Below, one piece after another: positions 46,112 through 58,506 of a stretch of DNA of 64,000 nucleotides; within the stretch, counting starts at the first letter, position 1; the number at the start of each line of letters is the position of its first letter. Both the position numbers and the translations under genes were made by a program. This stretch comes from Helichrysum umbraculigerum (taxonomy: Eukaryota; Streptophyta; Magnoliopsida; Asterales; Asteraceae), in contig CATIUR010000001.1 in NCBI GenBank assembly GCA_949592205.1, positions 334,682,250-334,746,249 of the forward strand. Direction: 5' to 3'. The notes under the pieces are model-generated. The model was given only the letters and a program-made list of their open reading frames with translations, was not told the origin of the DNA and ran no database searches.

Positions 46112-47679
46112 GTTGTGAGATCTAAAAAGAAGAAAAATTTGGTGGAGAAAAGGGAGAAGGAATCCTGACCAATCATTTCAAATTTTAGTCAAAGGGTATT
46201 TGAGTCTTTTCTAATATAATTAATAAATTAAATAGAATTTAATTTAAAATCATAATTATGGGCAGTTATTGTGTATCCACAATTATAGGAAGTGATTAAC
46301 AAAGAGATCTCCACATATCACATTCAATATTAACCTTGTTCAAGTGTAAATTTCTGGGTGAACTTTTTTTTTATGAGCTTCACCATCAAACGATTTTTGG
46401 GACCCTTTCATTTTTTATTTCACAATCAACTACATTTGCAATGATATGGGGGATCGATTCATACTCAATTTATATCTATATCTTGAACATTTTCTGGGAA
46501 TAATTACGTGGATCGATTCATGTGGATTAATTCATATGGCGAACGATACAACCAATGGAACTTATAGATACGTTAGCATTTTCTTTATTTCATTGCAGCA
46601 GGCGTATAACATAGTGATTCAGTCATTTCACAAAGTGATTTACTAAATTAATTCATTGATTCATGTATTTGACACTGAGATTAAGTTAAGTATTTCAACA
46701 ACATAATAGACACCTTTTCGGTTCAGTGACGAAACCGCTAAGTTGTCTATTTAGGTCAAACAAATAAAACTTAAACCAACATGCCTGTGACATTTCTGAC
46801 TTTTCATAAAAACATCAAAGTTTCTAGCTGTAATAAATATGATTCAGATACATCATAAGTGAATTCAAAACTATGATTCAGCATCAACTATACTATGATT
46901 CAACAGTATGTATACTATGATTCAATTGATTCGGCAGACGTATTTTCTATTAGAATTAGAATATACGTTGATTAGATTAGTGTAAATGGTCCAGCCCGAT
47001 TGCAGCGTACACGAAATCCTCACACTTACCCGATGGGGTTGACATCACATCAGCCAATACACCAATCACATCAAATGCCTCCTGTAAATCGGTGGCAGAA
47101 ATCATATCGTCCAACCATGTTGCTTCCACTTTCGATTGCTTCACATCAAATACCTCCCTTGATTGAATCACATCAAATACCTTCTCCAGCCATGTTGAAA
47201 TCATATCAGATTGCTTTAGATTGCTTCAGATTGAATCACATCAAATACCTTCCACATTCGATTGCTTCCCAGAATCCCAACAACAAAAACCCTCTCGTCT
47301 CTACGATGCATTGATTCCGCCGCACTTCGAAGAATCGGCACCAAAAAAATGATAAAAAGTGGTAATCAGTTTCGTAGAAGCTATCGATCGAAGATTCACA
47401 ACTAGGGTTTATGTTTTCATGGTGCACAGAATGGAGAAGAAAAGAATAATTTCAATCGGCAAGTTTGGATGAAAACCAGTCGGTTGTTACTTTCTTATTA
47501 GATTGATATTATTTCCTTTTTTTAAATTACAAAGAATGGACCCTTTTACCCCCAACCCCTTCCAAATTCCAAACGAAATTTAAAATTTCCCCTTGACTAA
47601 TCTCGACCCTTCAATCAATCATCTTGTGGTTAGGATTCCTTCTCCCCTTTCTCCATTTAAAAAACCTTCTCCATTGATC

Positions 47680-47686
<7 letters not shown>
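46112..47686. mobile_element. 1.6-kb foldback/TIR element bounded by (TA)n
   Basis: GGTGGAGAAAAGGGAGAAGG followed by AATCCTGACCA at the left is mirrored by TGGTTAGGATTCCTTCTCCC at about 47626-47645. (TA)n tracts lie on both sides. The interior contains a small tandem motif, ATTGAATCACATCAAATACC, near 47160-47250 with variants from 47130. Frames at 46977-47204 (-) and 47000-47314 (+) read through these repeats, and 47236-47427 (-) is unrecognised. Captured host sequence is possible in 46980-47420, which is less AT-rich. Confidence 0.65.
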
Positions 47687-47759
<73 letters not shown>

Positions 47760-47862
47760 TGGAGCTAGAAAGAGCAACCAATATTGGGAGAACTAGAGAA
47801 CCAAGGGGTATTGTAGGAAAATAAATTATTTATCTCTCTTTCCCCTTGTTATTCTCACGTAT
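47687..47862. repeat. (TA)n tract and short flank of the LTR array
   Basis: About 34 TA units at 47687-47755, followed by 107 bp (GGAGCTAGAAAGAGC...GGGAGAACTAGAGAACC) that resembles the complement of 62460-62510 (GTTCTCTATAGATCCACTCCC), so these may be the two ends of one element interrupted by the LTR array. Confidence 0.6.
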
Positions 47863-47946
47863 TGTGACACCCGGTCAAAAATGACCCAAAATTTGGTCCA
47901 AATTTAAACTTTTAAGTCGCGTATTATATACGTGTTAATACTCAAG

Positions 47947-48010
<64 letters not shown>

Positions 48011-50997
48011 CTCTAAATGATTATTTAATAATCATGTATATACGAACCTGACAGAACGCAGAAACTTAAAATGGAAATTGGTGCAAAATATTTTTGAATA
48101 AAGTATTATTGTCAAGAATAATAATTATTTACTCCGTTAGAAATTTATAAATTTAAAATATATTACTTTGGTAGAAAATATTGGTTGAAGTATTTTATAT
48201 ATTAAACCAACACAAAAGCGTTAGTTTAAACATCACACGATTTATTTAACCGTTAAACGATCACGCAAATCATATACCGACACAATGCCAAACATTTTAA
48301 TAAATGTTTTCAAGTAATACTAAGTATTACTTCAAGTTAAAAATATCGAAATCTAATCGTTACTTAAATTACATACGTATTTTATAAAACGTACGAATTA
48401 ACGATTAAACGATCGAGTAAACAAACACGGGTATAATACCAAGTTTGGGGACAAGATTTAACAAATATCTACTCCCTTTTTGACCCTAAAAATCGGCCCA
48501 ACATGATCCCCAATTTAGGGATCATGTTTTTGACCTTTTAACCTCATCTGGATCCACATTTTACTCATTATGCTCCCCCTCACCTCTCTCTAACTTCTCT
48601 CTAAGGAAAACACACACGAAACCCTCTTCTCTCCCTCTCCTAACCGGTCACCATCATCCACCACTTCACCACCACCATCCACCATCATCCAAGTGAAGAA
48701 GACTCAAGAAGAAGTAGCAAGATCAAGGAGTCTAGCATCACCTCACTCATCTCTCTCTCTAGCCACGGTTTTTGGTATGATTCACCCACTTTCTCTCACT
48801 ATATTTTCATGGTTTTCATATATTTACATGTTATGTTGCTTATCGAATAATATTATGTCCAAATCAAAGATTAAAATATGTTTTTCATGTGTATGTATGA
48901 AAGACAGATTCTGTCTCTTAAAAACCGACTCACCAAAACACCTCTATCTCGAAATATAGGAATAACCAACTCTTGACATCTAAATGAAAAATGTCCATTA
49001 AGATACAAGCTACAACTTTCGTGTTTGGACCTCGGACCAGATTCTTTCAGATCATGGTGAAAAACGTGAATCTTTAGACTGAACTCACTTTCGAACCTAA
49101 TCTGACCACTCCTCATGTCTACTTTTGTTAAAAATAGTAAATGAACATATAAATGATCATAAAGTGCAGAAATGGATTATATTCATAGGTGAACATGTAT
49201 GAGCTTTGGTTAGACTTGATTCGGACTAGAAGTTGGTTAAATCGTGGGGTTTATCGAGTCGAAATCTGGAAAATATAAACCTTAGGGACTGTTTTGGACA
49301 ACTTTTAAAACCGACACTTCGGGCTAACCCCGACACGAACCAATAATTTTTTCGAGCCTTAGAAACATATTTAAGACTCCTCTAAAAGTTCCGGGTCAAA
49401 CTGAACCCGTTTGACCAAGTTAACGTAAACGAACCATAAAATGATAAACTTAAATAATGTTAAGATTTTGACTCAAAACAAATGTGTTAAGAAATAGACC
49501 ATGTAACTTGAACTAAAAATGAGGTTACAACATTTATATACGGTATAATATACGACATATTTTAGAACGCAAAGGATTATTTGATATGTATACGGGGTAT
49601 ATTTGGAACGAGTAAAACGATTGGTACAAACTATATTTTATATATTTGTTTATAAATATATAAACAACTAAAGTTATGGATAACATTTTAAATGTCAACT
49701 TATACGAACAAAACAAGTGTTTTAATACAACGGAACAAATGATAAACATATATACTTATACCAATACAAATAATAAACTTAATCGGTTTCACAATATAAC
49801 AACGAGTTAATCATACATTAGACGGATTAATGGACAAATATCGGGAGTGAATTATATAGACGTTCACTTATATATGACTTTATATGTTTAGGGCGTAGGA
49901 GGATTCGGACTGTCCATTCCACATCGGATACTTAATTGCTCGGCGACTCAGGTGACTCTCACGGCCCTTTTTTACTGTCTTTACTTTTGGGGAGATGCAT
50001 TGCTTGTTTTACTTGTAAACATATATGTATGTATGGTTTTACCGACTTATAAATTTACTACTTGATAGACATACTACTTTACAGACTTTACTGACTTGCT
50101 ACTCTACAAACTTACTGTTTTACCAACTTATATACTTACTGCATGACCGACTTACAAATTTACCATTTTGCAAACTATACCGACTTACAGACCTACAGAC
50201 TTACAGACTTACTGAAATGCATGAGTCACGATTAATCCAATGAAGTCCTCTGAATCATAGTTGTTAGTTATGGGATAAGCGCGAGTTTTAGCATATGGAT
50301 CGATATGGGACTGACAATCCCCGTCCGGGGAGGTAGCGCCACCACGAACCATACTCGTATAAACGGACGTTTTCTACTCGTTTCGTATGAGTGTTTTTGG
50401 ATTAGCACTCACGGGGGTAAATTACAGACTTGTTAAGCTTCGACTATGATGGCTCATGGCAGAATACACCGACCTTTTTATACTTGTGAAATCCTTACTT
50501 ACCGACCTACTGCATTTGTAAATTTCTTACTTACTAACTGGTACATGGTGATACTATTACTACTGACTGATTGTATTTGTACGATCACTTACTTACTACT
50601 TTGTGTATAAATTGCTATTACTATTTACTACAAACATGTGAGATTCACCAACCTTTTTGTTGACGCTTTTAGTGATGCATTCTCAGGTACGCAACAACAG
50701 TAGGATGGCCCGCAGGATATGCTAAGCTAGTACGAGTCGCATGCGTATATACTTATGAAGATTTTATTTGCATTATCTTTTGTACTTTGATTATGTATTT
50801 AAAATCTTCAGAATCATTTTGCGAACTCGCTAATGATGTATACTTATGACTTAAAACTGTGTACTACTTTTGGTAATGTAATGTATTTTCTAAAATGTCT
50901 CATTTAGAGTCGTTTGCTATTAATCTTTATGCTTGATTACTGGATTAGTAGCACCCCAATGCACGCTTCCGCAACAGGTAAATTTGGGGGTGTTACA
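47863..50997 (+). mobile_element. LTR 1 of the tandem gag-only Ty3 array
   Basis: Starts TGTGACACCCGGTC and ends GGGGTGTTACA, 3135 bp. It contains a (TA)n tract (47951-48009), a CT-rich then CACCATCATC-rich segment (48585-48690), repeated ACTTACAGACTTAC-like 10-mers (50030-50215) and a 27-bp motif (50303-50329) shared with the family-B LTR. Three bases after its end is a primer-binding site. Frames inside (48693-48959, 49534-49749, 50025-50243 and others) are repeated in every LTR copy and have no recognised product. Confidence 0.93.
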
Positions 50998-51000
50998 GAT

Positions 51001-51012
51001 TGGTATCAGAGC
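51001..51012 (+). promoter_or_regulatory. Primer-binding site (initiator tRNA-Met type), unit 1
   Basis: TGGTATCAGAGC three bases after the LTR end is complementary to the 3' end of plant initiator tRNA-Met, the usual primer of Ty3 and Ty1 elements. Confidence 0.93.
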
Positions 51013-51776
51013 CTAAGGTTATAGCGAACTAGGTTGCATTTAGTGGGCCTAGACTATGACCGTTAGGCAATATTCCTTACTAGGTATAACTGGTTCAGGG
51101 ATTACGTCATACGAGTTTAATTTAACATAGCCTGATCAACTATGTACAATTAAATGAAGATGATGTAAGATCTGAAAGTAGTTATGTTGAACAGGAATGC
51201 ACTAGTTGACTCTGATCACGAGAGAACCAGGATTTGTATTGGTTTTGTGCTAGACACAACTAGGTGGATAATATGTATATATGGTTTATACAAATATGGT
51301 TAGGCCTATTAATATCTTCAGATACTAGGTAACACACTAATGGTTCGGATACGCCTTAGAACTCGCCAATGGTAAGTTGATCGAGTCAGGAAAATAGTAC
51401 CGGGATGAGCCCTGGCTTCGAGGGTTATCTCTTCGAAATAAGCTTACCCTGGTGGAGTTAAGAACTTCGACATTCCATTCGGTACGGACCGATTAACAAT
51501 CAGGATCGACATACACCTAAAGACTAAAAATCCATTCTTTCCTCTCTATCACGTTTTGTATAACTATTGATATCTGTCCGAATGTAATATCCCCTTCACT
51601 TTCTAAAACCTTAATCCTCGTAATCATTTGAACTCGCAAGTAAATGATTACAACCACTATTATTCTACACTATTGGTTGTTACTTATGTTGTGATATATT
51701 ATCGTTATATATACAACTACGATGATCATATTCTTATACGAAACTCTGACGTGTCCCTTATCTTCATTGAAGGAAC

Positions 51777-52868
51777 ATGCCTCCACGACGCCAAAAGTAC
51801 ACTCAAGATCAGGTTGATCAACTGGTTGCTGACGCACTAATTGCTGAGCGACGACGATCCGAAAGTGCTGAAACACCACCAAGTACCACTGTGGTAAAAC
51901 CTTGCACCTACAAAGACTTCCTTAGCTGCAAGCCTCTGAACTTCAACGGCACTGAAGGTGCCATTGGGTTGTTACGATGGCTGGAAAAGACAGAGTCAGT
52001 CTTTCTGCAACTGCACTGAGGACTGTAAGTTCAAGTTCTCCACCTACACTTCTCTGACATGGTGGAACACTTATGCTGACTCTGTGGGCCTAGACGTTGC
52101 TCTCAAAACTCCTTGGGACGAATTGAAGAAAATGCTCAAAGACGAGTATTGTCCTAGGGATGAAATCCAACAGCTCGAGGCGGAATTCTGGAATCTCACC
52201 ACTCAAGGGAATGACATTGCCGGCTACACCTCACGATTCAATCAGTTGGCACACCTTTGCCCATCTATGGTTGATCAGGAATGCAAGCGTATTGAGCGCT
52301 ATCTCTGGGGACTTCCCCCACAAATTCAGGGGATGGTTACTTCATCGAACTCTCCTACCTTTCATGGCACTGTGCGTATGGCACACAAGTTAATGGCACA
52401 AATGGTTCGCCAAGGAACCGTTGTTAACAAAAACACTGGTAACAGCTCTGGAGATAACAAAAGGAAAGCAGATGGAAACCCTGGAAACTAGAGCCAAGCC
52501 AACAAAAAGCCTGCAACTGCTAAGGCCAACGCTTCTGAATCTGATGACAAGATAGGGTATAAAGGAAGCAAGCCTTATTGCTCTAAGTGCAGCCTTCATC
52601 ATGATGGTTCGTGTCCTTGCACCAAATGCAAGCGATTCGACATGTGGCAAAAGATTGCAAAACAGTCATAACTGGTACCAACACCTCTGCTCCCAAAACC
52701 TGCTATGAGTGCAACGGTACTGGACACTTCAGGAAGGATTGCCCAAAGCTGAAGGACAAAAACAGCAACACCGCTAAGGGTAGGTTCTATGTGCTTAACA
52801 CTGAAGGTAACCACCAGGACCCGAGACATATTGACTTACTCAACACGGGTATGATCATTTACAGATAA
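51777..52868 (+). pseudogene. Retrotransposon Gag, unit 1, disrupted
   Basis: Capsid protein gene of a Ty3-type retrotransposon, broken into three frames. The first frame, 51777-52019, begins MPPRRQKYTQDQVDQLVADA and reaches LLRWLEKTESVF before a stop. The capsid region continues one frame over in 51958-52491 (NCTEDCKFKFSTYTSLTWWN, later AGYTSRFNQLAHLCP) and ends at a TAG. The nucleocapsid follows: a first zinc knuckle interrupted by a frameshift near 52636, then, in frame 52611-52868, a complete CX2CX4HX4C knuckle (CYECNGTGHFRKDC). A few residues before TWW are missing relative to related Gags. It ends just where protease would begin; there is no protease, reverse transcriptase, RNase H or integrase. 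All lesions recur in unit 2. Confidence 0.88.
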
Positions 52869-53162
52869 CCTGACTGCCTTTATACTATTTATTTTTGTAG
52901 ATCTTACTTGCTGCTTAATAATTTCTATGTTTTTCTTAGATTCTAAGTACTTGATAGAATTAGGAAAACGGCAACTTAGTTACTACATGATACTGATATA
53001 GTTTAGTCACTCTACAACATTACAGACTACCACAGACCTTATGAACTTATAGAGATACTCTAGACTCACACAAATCTCACAGACTTCCTCAAAATACGCA
53101 CAGACTATTACTCTGAAAACACAGACAATTATTACGAACAAATTTCGGGACGAAATTCTCCT
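52869..53162 (+). other. Short 3' internal region, pol absent
   Basis: About 290 bp separate the gag remnant from the polypurine tract. It includes TTTCGGGACGAAATTCTCC (53143-53161), a sequence usual just before the PPT in Tekay/Del-like chromoviruses. The whole pol gene is therefore deleted while the element ends are kept. Confidence 0.75.
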
Positions 53163-53175
53163 AACAAGGGGAGAA
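53163..53175 (+). promoter_or_regulatory. Polypurine tract, unit 1
   Basis: AACAAGGGGAGAA immediately before the next LTR start, the plus-strand priming site. Confidence 0.88.
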
Positions 53176-53270
53176 TGTGACACCCGGTCAAAAATGACCC
53201 AAAATTTGGTCCAAATTTAAACTTTTAAGTCGCGTATTATATACGTGTTAATACTCAAGTACTCAAGTAT

Positions 53271-53339
<69 letters not shown>

Positions 53340-56328
53340 CTCTAAACGATTATTTAATAATCATGTATATACGAATCTGACAGAACGCAAAAACTTAAAA
53401 TGGAAATTGGTGCAAAACATTTTCGAATAAAGTATTATTGTCAAGAATAATAATTATTTACTCCGTTAGAAATTTATAAATTTAAAATATATTACTTTGG
53501 TAGAAAATATTGGTTGAAGTATTTTATATATTAAACCAACACAAAAACGTTAGTTTAAACATCACACGATTTATTTAACCGTTAAACGATCACGCAAATC
53601 GTATACCGACACAATGCCAAACATTCTAATAAATGTTTTCAAGTAATACTAAGTATTACTTCAAGTTAAAAATATCGAAATCTAATCGTTACTTAAATTA
53701 CATACATATTTTATAAAACGTACGAATTAATGATTAAACGATCGAGTAAACAAACACGGGTATAATACCAAGTTTGGAGACAAAATTTAACAAATATCTA
53801 ATCCCTTTTTGACCCTAAAAAATCTGGCCCAACATGATCCCCAATTTAGGGATCATGTTTTTGACCTTTTAACCTCATTTAGATCCACATTTTACTCATT
53901 ATGCTCCCCCTCACCTCTCTCTAACTTCTCTCAAAGGAAAACACACACAAAACCCTCTTCTCTCCCTCTCCTAACCGGCCACCATCATCCACCACTTCAC
54001 CACCACCATCCACCATCATCCAAGTGAAGAAGACTCAAGAAGAAGTAGCAAGATCAAGGAGTCTAGCATCACCTCACTCATCTCTCTCTCTAGCCACGGT
54101 TTTTGGTATGATTCACCCACTTTCTCTCACTATATTTTCATAGTTTTCATATATTTACATGTTATGTTGCTTATCCAATAATATTATGTCCAAATCAAAG
54201 ATTAAAATACGTTTTTCATGTGTATGTATGAAAGACAGATTCTGTCTCTTAAAAACCGACTCACCAAAACACCTCTATCTCGAAATATAGGAATAACCAA
54301 CTCTTGACATCTAAATGAAAAATGTCCATTAAGATACAAGCTACAACTTTCGTGTTTGGACCTCGGACCAGATTCTTTCAGATCATGGTGAAAAACGTGA
54401 ATCTTTAGACTGAACTCACTTTCGAACCTAATCTGACCACTCCTCATGTCTACTTTTGTTAAAAATAGTAAATGAACATATAAATGATCATAAAGTGCAG
54501 AAATAGATTATATTCATAGGTGAACATGTGTGAGTTTTGGTTAGACTTGATTCGGACTAGAAGTTGGTTAAATCGTGGGGTTTATCGAGTCGAAATCTGG
54601 AAAATATAAACCTTAGGGACTGTTTTGGACAACTTTTAAAACCGACACTTTGGGCTAACCCCGACACGAACCAATAATTTTTCCGAGCCTTAGAAACATA
54701 TTTAAGACTCCTCTAAAAGTTCCGGGTCAAACTGAACCCGTTTGACCAAGTTAACGTAAACGAACCATAAAATGATAAACTTAAATAATGTTAAGATTTT
54801 GACTCAAAACAAATGTGTTAAGAAATAGACCATGTAACTTGAACTAAAAATGAGGTTACAACATTTATATACGGTATAATATATGACATATTTTAGAACG
54901 CAAAGGATTATTTGATATGTATACGGGGTATATTTGGAACGAGGAAAACGATTGGTACAAACTATATTTTATATATTTGTTTATAAATATATAAACAACT
55001 AAAGTTATGGATAACATTTTAAATGTCAACTTATACAAACAAAACAAGTGTTTTAATACAACGGAACAAATGATAAACATATATACTTATACCAATACAA
55101 ATAATAAACTTAATCGGTTTCACAATATAACAACGAGTTAATCATACATTAGACGGATTAATGGACAAATATCGGGAGTGAATTATATAGACGTTCACTT
55201 ATATATGACTTTATATGTTTAGGGCGTAGGAGGATTCGGACTGTCCATTCCACATCGGATACTTAATTGCTCGGCGACTCAGGTGAGTCTCACGGCCCTT
55301 TTTTACTGTCTTTACTTTTGGGGAGATGCATTGCTTGTTTTACTTGTAAACATATATGTATGTATGGTTTTACCGACTTATAAATTTACTACTTGATAGA
55401 CATACTACTTTACAGACTTTACTGACTTGCTACTCTACAAACTTACTGTTTTACCAACTTATATACTTACTGCATGACCGACTTACAAATTTACCATTTT
55501 GCAAACTATACCGACTTACAGACCTACAGACTTACAGACTTACTGAAATGAATGAGTCACGATTAATCCAATGAAGTCCTCTGAATCATAGTTGTTAGTT
55601 ATGGGATAAGCGCGAGTTTTAGCATATGGATCGATATGGGACTGACAATCCCCGTCCGGGGAGGTAGCGCCACCACGAACCGTACTCGTATAAACGGACG
55701 TTTTCTACTCATTTCGTATGAGTGTTTTTGGATTAGCACTCACGGGGGCAAATTGCAGACTTGTTAAGCTTCGACTATGATGGCTCATGGCAGAATACAC
55801 CGACCCTTTTATACTTGTGAAATCCTTACTTACCAACTTACTGCATTTGTAAATTTCTTACTTACTAACTGGTACATGGTGATACTATTACTACTGACTG
55901 ATTGTATTTGTACGATAACTTACTTACTACTTTGTGTATAAATTGCTATTACTATTTACTACAAACATGTGAGATTCACCAACCTTTTTGTTGACGCTTT
56001 TAGTGATGCATTCTCAGGTACGCAGCAACAGTAGGATGGCCCGCAGGATATGCTAAGCTAGTACGAGTCGCATGCGTATATACTTATGAAGATTTTATTT
56101 GTATTATCTTTTGTACTTTGATTATGTATTTAAAATCTTCAGAATCATTTTGCGAACTCGCTAATAATGTATACTTATGACTTAAAACTGTGTACTACTT
56201 TTGATAATGTAATGTATTTTCTAAAACGTCTCATTTAGAGTCGTTTGCTATTAATCTTTATGCTTGATTACTGGATTAGTAGCACCCCAATGCACGCTTC
56301 CGCAACAGGTAAATTTGGGGGTGTTACA
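53176..56328 (+). mobile_element. LTR 2 of the tandem array, shared by both units
   Basis: 3153 bp, same TGTGACACCCGGTC start and GTGTTACA end as LTR 1 and nearly identical throughout. It serves as the 3' LTR of unit 1 and the 5' LTR of unit 2. Near its start it shares with LTR 3 a duplicated ACTCAAGT before the (TA)n tract and AAAAAATCTGGCCC, which LTR 1 lacks. Confidence 0.93.
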
Positions 56329-56331
56329 GAT

Positions 56332-56343
56332 TGGTATCAGAGC
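56332..56343 (+). promoter_or_regulatory. Primer-binding site, unit 2
   Basis: TGGTATCAGAGC, three bases after LTR 2, identical to unit 1. Confidence 0.93.
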
Positions 56344-57107
56344 CTAAGGTTATAGCGAACTAGGTTGCATTTAGTGGGCCTAGACTATGACCGTTAGGCA
56401 GTATTCCTTACTAGGTATAACTGGTTCAGGGATTACGTCATACGAGTTTAATTTAACATAGCCTGATCAACTATGTACAATTAAATGAAGATGATGTAAG
56501 ATCTGAAAGTAGTTATGTTGAACATGAATGCACTAGTTGACTCTGATCACGAGAGAACCATGATTTGTATTGGTTTTATGCTAGACACAACTAGGTGGAT
56601 AATATGTATATATGGTTTATACAAATATGGTTAGGCCTATTAATATCTTCAGATACTAGGTAACACACTAATGGTTCGGATACGCCTTAGAACTCGCCAA
56701 TGGTAAGTTGATCGAGTCAGGAAAATAGTTCCGGGATGAGCCCTGGCTTCGAGGGTTATCTCTTCGAAATAAGCTTACCCTGGTGGAGTTAAGAACTTCG
56801 ACATTCCATTCGGTACGGACCGATTAACAATCAGGATCGACATACACCTAAAGACTAAAAATCCATTCTTTCCTCTCTATCACATTTTGTATAACTATTG
56901 ATATCTGTCCGAATGTAATATCCCCTTCACTTTCTAAAACCTTAATCCTCGTAATCATTTGAACTCGCAAGTAAATGATTACAACCACTATTATTCTACA
57001 CTATTGGTTGTTACTTGTGTTGTGATATATTATCGTTATATATACAACTACGATGATCATATTCTTATACGAAACTCTGACGTGTCCCTTATCTTCATTA
57101 AAGGAAC

Positions 57108-58199
57108 ATGCCTCCACGACGCCAAAAGTACACTCAAGCTCAGTTTGATCAACTGGTTGCTGACGCACTAATTGCTGAGCGACGACGATCCGAAAGTACT
57201 GAAACACCACCAAGTACCACTGTGGTAAAACCTTGCACCTACAAAGACTTCCTTAGCTGCAAGCCTCTGAACTTCAACGGCACTGAAGGTGCCAATGGGT
57301 TGTTACGATGGCTGGAAAAGACAGAGTCAGTCTTTCTGCAACTGCACTGAGGACTGTAAGTTCAAGTTCTCCACCTACACTTCTCTGACATGGTGGAACA
57401 CTTATGCTAACTCTGTGGGCCTAGACGTTGCTCTCAAAACTCCTTGGGATGAATTGAAGAAAATGCTCAAAGACGAGTATTGTCCTAGGGATGAAATCCA
57501 ACAGCTCGAGGCGGAATTCTGGAATCTCACCACTCAAGGGAATGACATTGCCGGCTACACCTCTCGATTCAATCAGTTGGCACACCTTTGCCCATCTATG
57601 GTTGATCAGGAATCCAAGCGTATTGAGCGCTATCTCTGGGGACTTCCCCCACAAATTCAGGGGATGGTTACTTCATCGAACTCTCCTACCTTTCATGGCA
57701 CTGTGCGTATGGCACACAAGTTAATGGCACAAATGGTTCGCCAAGGAACCGTTGTTAACAAAAACACTGGTAACAGCTCTGGAGATAACAAAAGGAAAGC
57801 AGATGGAAACCCTGGAAACTAGAGCCAAGCCAACAAAAAGCCTACAACTGCTAAGGCCAATGCTTCTGAATCTGATGACAAGATAGGGTATAAAGGAAGG
57901 AAGCCTTATTGCTCTAAGTGCAGCCTTCATCATGATGGTTCGTGTCCTTGCACCAAATGCAAGCGATTCGACATGTGGCTAAAGATTGCAAAACAGTCAT
58001 AACTGGTACCAACACCTCTGCTCCCAAAACCTGCTATGAGTGCAACGGTACTGGACACTTCAGGAAGGATTGCCCAAAGCTGAAGGACAAAAACAGCAAC
58101 ACCGCTAAGGGTAGGTTCTATGTGCTTAACACTGAAGGTAACCACCAGGACCCGAGACATATTGACTTACTCAACATGGGTATGATCATTTACAGATAA
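57108..58199 (+). pseudogene. Retrotransposon Gag, unit 2, disrupted identically
   Basis: Collinear with unit 1: frames 57108-57350, 57289-57822 and 57942-58199, with the same frame change after the TESVF segment, the same TAG after NPGN, the same frameshift in the first zinc knuckle and the same intact second knuckle. Only scattered substitutions separate the copies (for example DQVDQ against AQFDQ, and ECKRIERY against ESKRIERY). Shared lesions show that the progenitor already carried them before the two units existed. It cannot make a full Gag without frameshifting and readthrough. Confidence 0.88.
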
Positions 58200-58493
58200 C
58201 CCGACTGCCTTTATACTATTTATTTTGGTAGATCTTACTTGCTGCTTAATAATTTCTATGTTTTTCTTAGATTCAAAGTACTTGATAGAATTAGGAAAAC
58301 GGCAACTTAGTTACTACATGATACTGATATAGTTTAGTCACTCTACAACATTACAGACTACCACAGACCTTATGAACTTATAGAGATACTCTAGACTCAC
58401 ACAAATCTCACAGACTTCCTCAAAATACGCATAGACTATTACTCTGAAAACACAGACAATTATTACGAACAAATTTCGGGACGAAATTCTCCT

Positions 58494-58506
58494 AACAAGG
58501 GGAGAA
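58494..58506 (+). promoter_or_regulatory. Polypurine tract, unit 2
   Basis: Same AACAAGGGGAGAA sequence directly before LTR 3. Confidence 0.85.

Noticed and set aside
48693..49116. 88- and 81-residue conserved frames repeated three times
   Set aside because: They are conserved only because they lie in the three nearly identical LTRs; opposite-strand overlap and no domain argue against genes.
51777..52868. Programmed frameshift producing a complete Gag
   Set aside because: Two frame changes and a stop are needed, with no slippery heptamer or downstream structure identified at them; inherited decay is simpler.
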